Source: JADGRA01 sp035622755
GTDB lineage: Bacteria > Myxococcota > Myxococcia > Myxococcales > Myxococcaceae
Length of the DNA stretch: 8,870 nt
NCBI GenBank assembly: GCA_035622755.1
Contig: DASPUU010000207.1
Span: 1-8,870, forward strand
Reading direction: 5' to 3'
A program made the position numbers and the translations under genes. This document shows, in pieces, positions 5,783 to 8,870 of the stretch; the stretch's first letter is position 1, and each line of letters opens with the position of its first letter. The notes under the pieces were generated by a model that was not told the origin of the DNA, did not search any database, and saw nothing but the letters and a program-made list of their open reading frames with translations.

Positions 5783-7354
5783 TCATGGCTCGGACACCGG
5801 TGGCTCGCGTCCCGGCGGCACGAGCCGGCCGGCGGGAGGCGCGGCGTAGCGCACCGGCACCACGCGCCAGGCGGGGTCGAGACGGGGGCATCGCCCCGGA
5901 CAGATGCCCACGCGCTTGCCGGCGCAGGCCGGCTCGGTGCGGGCGAGGCTGAGCAGACTCGGAGGGAAGAGCGCGGTCTGGTTGGCCAGGGCCACTCCCG
6001 GCCGGGAGGTGTCGCAAGCGTCGCGGAGGAACGCCCGCTGGGCGGAGAGGGGAACGGAGTAGTGGATGGTGGCGGTGCCTCCCTGTTCCCGGAGCCAGCG
6101 CATCCACGACTCGAGGATCGCTCCCTGGAGGAGGGCCATCCCCCACAGCCCGGCGACGAGGAGGCGGGCCGCCCCGGCCCTCCGGCACAGGAGCGCCATG
6201 GCCAGCGCACAGCAGCCCGCCGGGACGAGCCAGGCGGTGGGCTGCTGGTAGTGGGGCTCGGGCGCCAGCGCCGGGAGCCCGAGGAAGAGGGCATGCCCGA
6301 CCCACAGGAGGAGGCCGAGGCGCCCGAGCCGCCGCGCGGACGGATGGTCGCGCCGTGCGGCGGAGAGGAGGCCGGCCGCGGCGGCGAGCGAGAGGAGCAC
6401 GGCCAGGAGCGGACCCGCCTCGAGCCAGACCCGGGCCGGCCCGAGGCGCTGGTGAAAGGTCCCCGCGGCCTGGTCGAGGAAGTGGTCGATTCCCGAGGCG
6501 GTGAGGATGCGCGCCGGCTCGAGCAGCTCGAACCCGACGCGCGCCGGAGCGGCGGGACCGCCCCATTGCTCCCAGGCCGCCGAGCGGCGCGGGGGCTCGG
6601 CGCGGAGCGCGCCCAGGTAGGGGAGGGCGACGAGCAGCGCCACGGCCAGGAGCGCGGCCAGCTCGAGGCGGGCCCCCCGGCGGGCGCGCGCCTCGAGGGC
6701 GAGCACCGCGGCCACGGCCAGGGAGAAGGGAAGGGCCATGAGGTGCGTGCACAGGCCGAGGCCGACGAGCAGTCCCAAGGCCGCGCCGCGAGCGACGGGG
6801 CGCATGCGCTCCAGGAGGAGGACGGCCACCGCGCCGGCGGAGAAGGCCCCGAGCAGCGGATTGTCCCAGCCGGTCCGTGACCAGTAGAAGAGGTAGGGGG
6901 AGGCGGCGAGGAGCGCGGCGCAGGTGGCGAAGAGCACCGCGCCGCCGCCCAGCGCCCGGGCCACCGCCAGGGCCAGCCCGAGCTGGGCCAGGGTGAGCAG
7001 GACGGTGGTGGCGAGGATGCTCCGCTCCGGGAGCGGTCCGGCCACCCGGTGCACGGCGGTGTAGAACCAGAGAGGCGCCGGCCCGTAGCGCACGCCCTGG
7101 GTGCCGGTGAGGACGTTGATGCGCGCCCAGGTCCGCGCCGCGGCCTGGGCCTGGGCGGCGTCCTGGAGCTGCGGCTCGTCCAGGACGTAGGTGATCAGGT
7201 CCCGGTCGGCGAAGCGAAGCGCGAAGAGTCCGAGCGCGGCGGCGACCAGCATCGCCCGCGCCCAGAGGGGTGCGCTCCAGCTCGCGTCGCGGACGTTCGG
7301 GCCAGGCCGGGTGGGCAAGGGAGCGGAGGTTCTCCGACTTCGCCGCTCCGGCAC
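5783..7354 (-). CDS. GT-C-type membrane glycosyltransferase (PMT/ArnT-like, GT39-like)
   Basis: This 523-residue polytopic protein probably transfers a sugar from a polyprenyl-phosphate donor at the periplasmic face of the inner membrane. About 10-12 hydrophobic segments are visible, the first at about 32-48 after an Arg-rich cytoplasmic N-terminus. The acidic pair in YVLDEPQ (D59, E60), just after the first segment, fits the catalytic loop of GT-C enzymes. A conserved-looking PHYQQPT stretch lies at 367-373. After the last membrane segment (about 396-412), a soluble C-terminal part of about 110 residues contains four cysteines (C447, C477, C485, C489) that could form disulfides outside the cytoplasm. 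The acceptor (lipid A, protein, glycolipid or polysaccharide) cannot be told. The start is uncertain. GTG at 7354 gives the positively charged N-terminus but has no ribosome site. ATG at 7252 would begin inside the first membrane segment and is less likely. The gene precedes the TolC-family gene and diverges from a second GT-C-like gene. Confidence 0.87.
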   Translation of the reverse strand: MPERRSRRTSAPLPTRPGPNVRDASWSAPLWARAMLVAAALGLFALRFADRDLITYVLDEPQLQDAAQAQAAARTWARINVLTGTQGVRYGPAPLWFYTAVHRVAGPLPERSILATTVLLTLAQLGLALAVARALGGGAVLFATCAALLAASPYLFYWSRTGWDNPLLGAFSAGAVAVLLLERMRPVARGAALGLLVGLGLCTHLMALPFSLAVAAVLALEARARRGARLELAALLAVALLVALPYLGALRAEPPRRSAAWEQWGGPAAPARVGFELLEPARILTASGIDHFLDQAAGTFHQRLGPARVWLEAGPLLAVLLSLAAAAGLLSAARRDHPSARRLGRLGLLLWVGHALFLGLPALAPEPHYQQPTAWLVPAGCCALAMALLCRRAGAARLLVAGLWGMALLQGAILESWMRWLREQGGTATIHYSVPLSAQRAFLRDACDTSRPGVALANQTALFPPSLLSLARTEPACAGKRVGICPGRCPRLDPAWRVVPVRYAAPPAGRLVPPGREPPVSEP

Positions 7355-7385
7355 AAGGTAAGAAGCACCGGGCGGAGGAGACCCG
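7355..7385. promoter_or_regulatory. Very short divergent spacer between two membrane glycosyltransferase genes
   Basis: Only 31 bases separate the GTG at 7354 (minus) from the GTG at 7386 (plus). It contains a small patch richer in A/T around 7351-7366 and the plus-strand ribosome site. Two full promoters do not fit, so at least one must lie inside the opposite coding region, or the minus-strand start is misplaced. Confidence 0.45.
7374..7380 (+). promoter_or_regulatory. Ribosome binding site of right-hand glycosyltransferase gene
   Basis: GGAGGAG is a near-ideal match to the 16S tail and ends 5 bases before the GTG at 7386. This decides the start of that gene, which has no ATG nearby. Confidence 0.75.
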
Positions 7386-8870
7386 GTGCCCGGAGCGACG
7401 TTCGAGCGCAGACCCTGGTTGCGGCTCGGCGGCGACGTGCTCGGCGCGGCCCTCCTCGCCGCGGGCGCCTGGGCGGGCCTCCTGGCGCTCAGGAAGCAGA
7501 TCGGCCTCTACGACGAGGGCATCCTGCTCACCGGCGCCGAGCTGCTGCTCGCCGGCAAGGTTCCCTACCGCGACTTCTACACGAACTATCCGCCCGGGGG
7601 CTTCCTCCTCCTCGCGCTCGCCTTCCGCCTGCTCGGTCCGTCGGTGCTGGTGGAGCGCGGCCTCGGGCTCGCTCTCCACGTCGCCGTCGCCGCCGCCGCG
7701 GGGCGGCTGGCGGGGCGCCTCCAGGGCCGGCGCTTCGATGTCCTCGCGGCCGGCCTCTGCCTTGCCTGGCTCGCCGGGCTCGGCGCCGCGGCCTACGGCT
7801 GGCTGGCGGCGCTCGGGGTGGCCTTGACCTTCTGCGTGTGCTGGCTGGCGGCCGTCCGGGCGGCGGACGGACGGCGATTTCTCCAGGCCGGTGTCCTCCT
7901 CGGGGCGGTGAGCTGGTTCCGCCACGACCTGGCCGTCTACCTCGGGCTCGTGCTCGGCGCGCTGCTCCTCGCCGACCTGGGTCTCGCCCGGCGAGCGCGC
8001 CGGCCGGGCATCATCGGCCCGCGCGCCGGGGCCGTCCTCGCCCTCGGCGCGGTGGGCGCCGCGGCCGTGTTCTGGCTCCCCTGGCTCTGGCTCGCCGGCC
8101 CGGGCCGCATCCTCTCCGACGTGGTGTTCGAGCAGGCACGTCACGTGCAGCCGGCGCGCCTGCTCCCGTTCCCGCCGCTGGTGGCGCTCACCCGGGCGGA
8201 GGGCCTCTCGGTCCGGCTCCCGGCTCTCCTGGTCGACCCGTTTCCGGCGGCGGTGGTGCTCTCCCTGGCCGGTCCCCTCCTGGCGCTCCTCGCCGCCCTC
8301 CGCCCCGCATCCGCGGGGGTGGCCGCCCGGAGCGAGCTGTGGGGCATCGGCGCGCTCTCGCTGGCCGTGTTTCCCCAGCTCCTCGGCCGCTCCGACGCGG
8401 TGCACGCGCTGTACGCGGTCCCGCCCGCGCTCCTCCTCGCCTCGCTCTGGGCGACGGCGCCGGGCCGGGCCGGGAGGCGCGTGGCGGTGGCGCTCGCCCT
8501 GGTGCTGCCGGCGGTCCTCGGGGCCGGTGCGCTCCGGGTTCCCGTTCGCCCGGAGGCATTTCCGGGGCTGGCCCGCGCGAGCGGCGTTCCGGACGACGAG
8601 GCGGCGAACCGGCGCACGGTGCTCGCCTTCCTCGCCGAGCACACCCGGCCCGGCGAGCCGATCTACGTCGGAGCGACCGACCACCGCTGGACGATCCTCA
8701 ACGAGATGGACCTCTACTTTCTCGCCGACCGGCCGGGGGGGACACGGGTGATGCAGTTCGACCCCGGGCTGTCCAACCGGAGGGACGTGCAGCTGCAGAT
8801 GGCGGCAGATCTGGAGGCCTCGGGAACCCGGGTGGCCGTGCTCTCCGGGCGCCACGTGCTCTCCTTCGAG
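7386..8870 (+). CDS. GT-C-like membrane glycosyltransferase (partial, C-terminus beyond window)
   Basis: The frame is open for 495 codons to the window edge with no stop. After a short N-terminus comes a membrane segment (about 14-35), then a periplasmic-loop acidic pair in GLYDEGILL (D43, E44) and YRDFYTNYPPG (61-71). Both fit the donor- and metal-binding loop of GT-C enzymes acting on polyprenyl-linked sugars. SWFRHDLAVY (176-185) is a further charged motif between membrane segments. About ten hydrophobic stretches follow, down to about 365-382. From about 400 a soluble segment begins, with RTVLAFLAEHTRPGEPIYVG (410-429) and alternating strands and helices that are still running at the edge. 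The GTG start is supported by GGAGGAG five bases upstream. Sugar and acceptor cannot be assigned. It diverges from the similar gene at 5783-7354, with which it shares overall layout but no obvious long sequence identity. A membrane protein of another GT-C or O-antigen-related family is the main alternative. Confidence 0.86.
   Translation, partial: MPGATFERRPWLRLGGDVLGAALLAAGAWAGLLALRKQIGLYDEGILLTGAELLLAGKVPYRDFYTNYPPGGFLLLALAFRLLGPSVLVERGLGLALHVAVAAAAGRLAGRLQGRRFDVLAAGLCLAWLAGLGAAAYGWLAALGVALTFCVCWLAAVRAADGRRFLQAGVLLGAVSWFRHDLAVYLGLVLGALLLADLGLARRARRPGIIGPRAGAVLALGAVGAAAVFWLPWLWLAGPGRILSDVVFEQARHVQPARLLPFPPLVALTRAEGLSVRLPALLVDPFPAAVVLSLAGPLLALLAALRPASAGVAARSELWGIGALSLAVFPQLLGRSDAVHALYAVPPALLLASLWATAPGRAGRRVAVALALVLPAVLGAGALRVPVRPEAFPGLARASGVPDDEAANRRTVLAFLAEHTRPGEPIYVGATDHRWTILNEMDLYFLADRPGGTRVMQFDPGLSNRRDVQLQMAADLEASGTRVAVLSGRHVLSFE

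Noticed and set aside
5758..5790. Minus-strand promoter based on ATGACA near the end of the glycosyltransferase gene
   Set aside because: ATGACA resembles a -35 box, but no -10-like sequence lies at 16-18 bases from it.
5722..6294. Upstream extension of the TolC-family reading frame into the preceding gene
   Set aside because: The extension is out of frame with the glycosyltransferase and lacks domain features. The ATG at 5721 has a strong ribosome site and is followed by a leader-like hydrophobic stretch.
5718..8855. Very long minus-strand open frame (1045 codons) spanning both glycosyltransferase genes
   Set aside because: It runs antisense to the right-hand membrane protein and out of frame with the left one. 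The product is Arg/Gly/Pro/His-rich with no hydrophobic segments or motifs. The two genes it overlaps show coherent membrane topology and, on the right, a strong ribosome site.

Overview
The window is very GC-rich chromosomal DNA with strong G/C preference at third codon positions. It carries six protein-coding genes packed with almost no spacing. I see no rRNA, tRNA, CRISPR, insertion sequence, integrase or phage gene. The composition suggests Myxococcota, possibly an Anaeromyxobacter-like bacterium. So does a Hanks-type kinase with an HRDFK-type catalytic loop followed by TolB/FlgO-like and TPR segments. This placement is an inference from style and was not tested by a database search.

Layout, left to right. 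(1) A membrane-anchored Ser/Thr protein kinase on the minus strand, cut by the left edge. (2) Diverging from it across about 113 bases, a two-gene plus-strand unit: a YpfJ-family membrane zinc metallopeptidase, then an acyl-CoA ligase of the AMP-forming superfamily that starts 2 bases after the peptidase stop. (3) Converging on that unit with a 9-base gap, a minus-strand unit: a large membrane protein of the GT-C (PMT/ArnT-like) glycosyltransferase type, followed 61 bases later by a TolC-family outer-membrane efflux protein. (4) Diverging from that glycosyltransferase across only 31 bases, a second GT-C-like membrane protein on the plus strand, cut by the right edge.

The common theme is the cell envelope: membrane kinase signalling, membrane proteolysis, acyl-chain activation, outer-membrane export and lipid-linked sugar transfer in or at the inner membrane. 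Nothing in the sequence proves these genes form one pathway. The best-supported links are the tight peptidase-ligase pair and the same-strand glycosyltransferase-TolC pair.

The two genes cut by the window edges are read confidently from the DNA although each lacks its stop codon. Several long open frames lie opposite them and opposite the other genes. These are composition artefacts and are not annotated. I did not find a convincing new defence system, mobile element or RNA. The findings below are modest observations about gene pairing, domain architecture and start sites.
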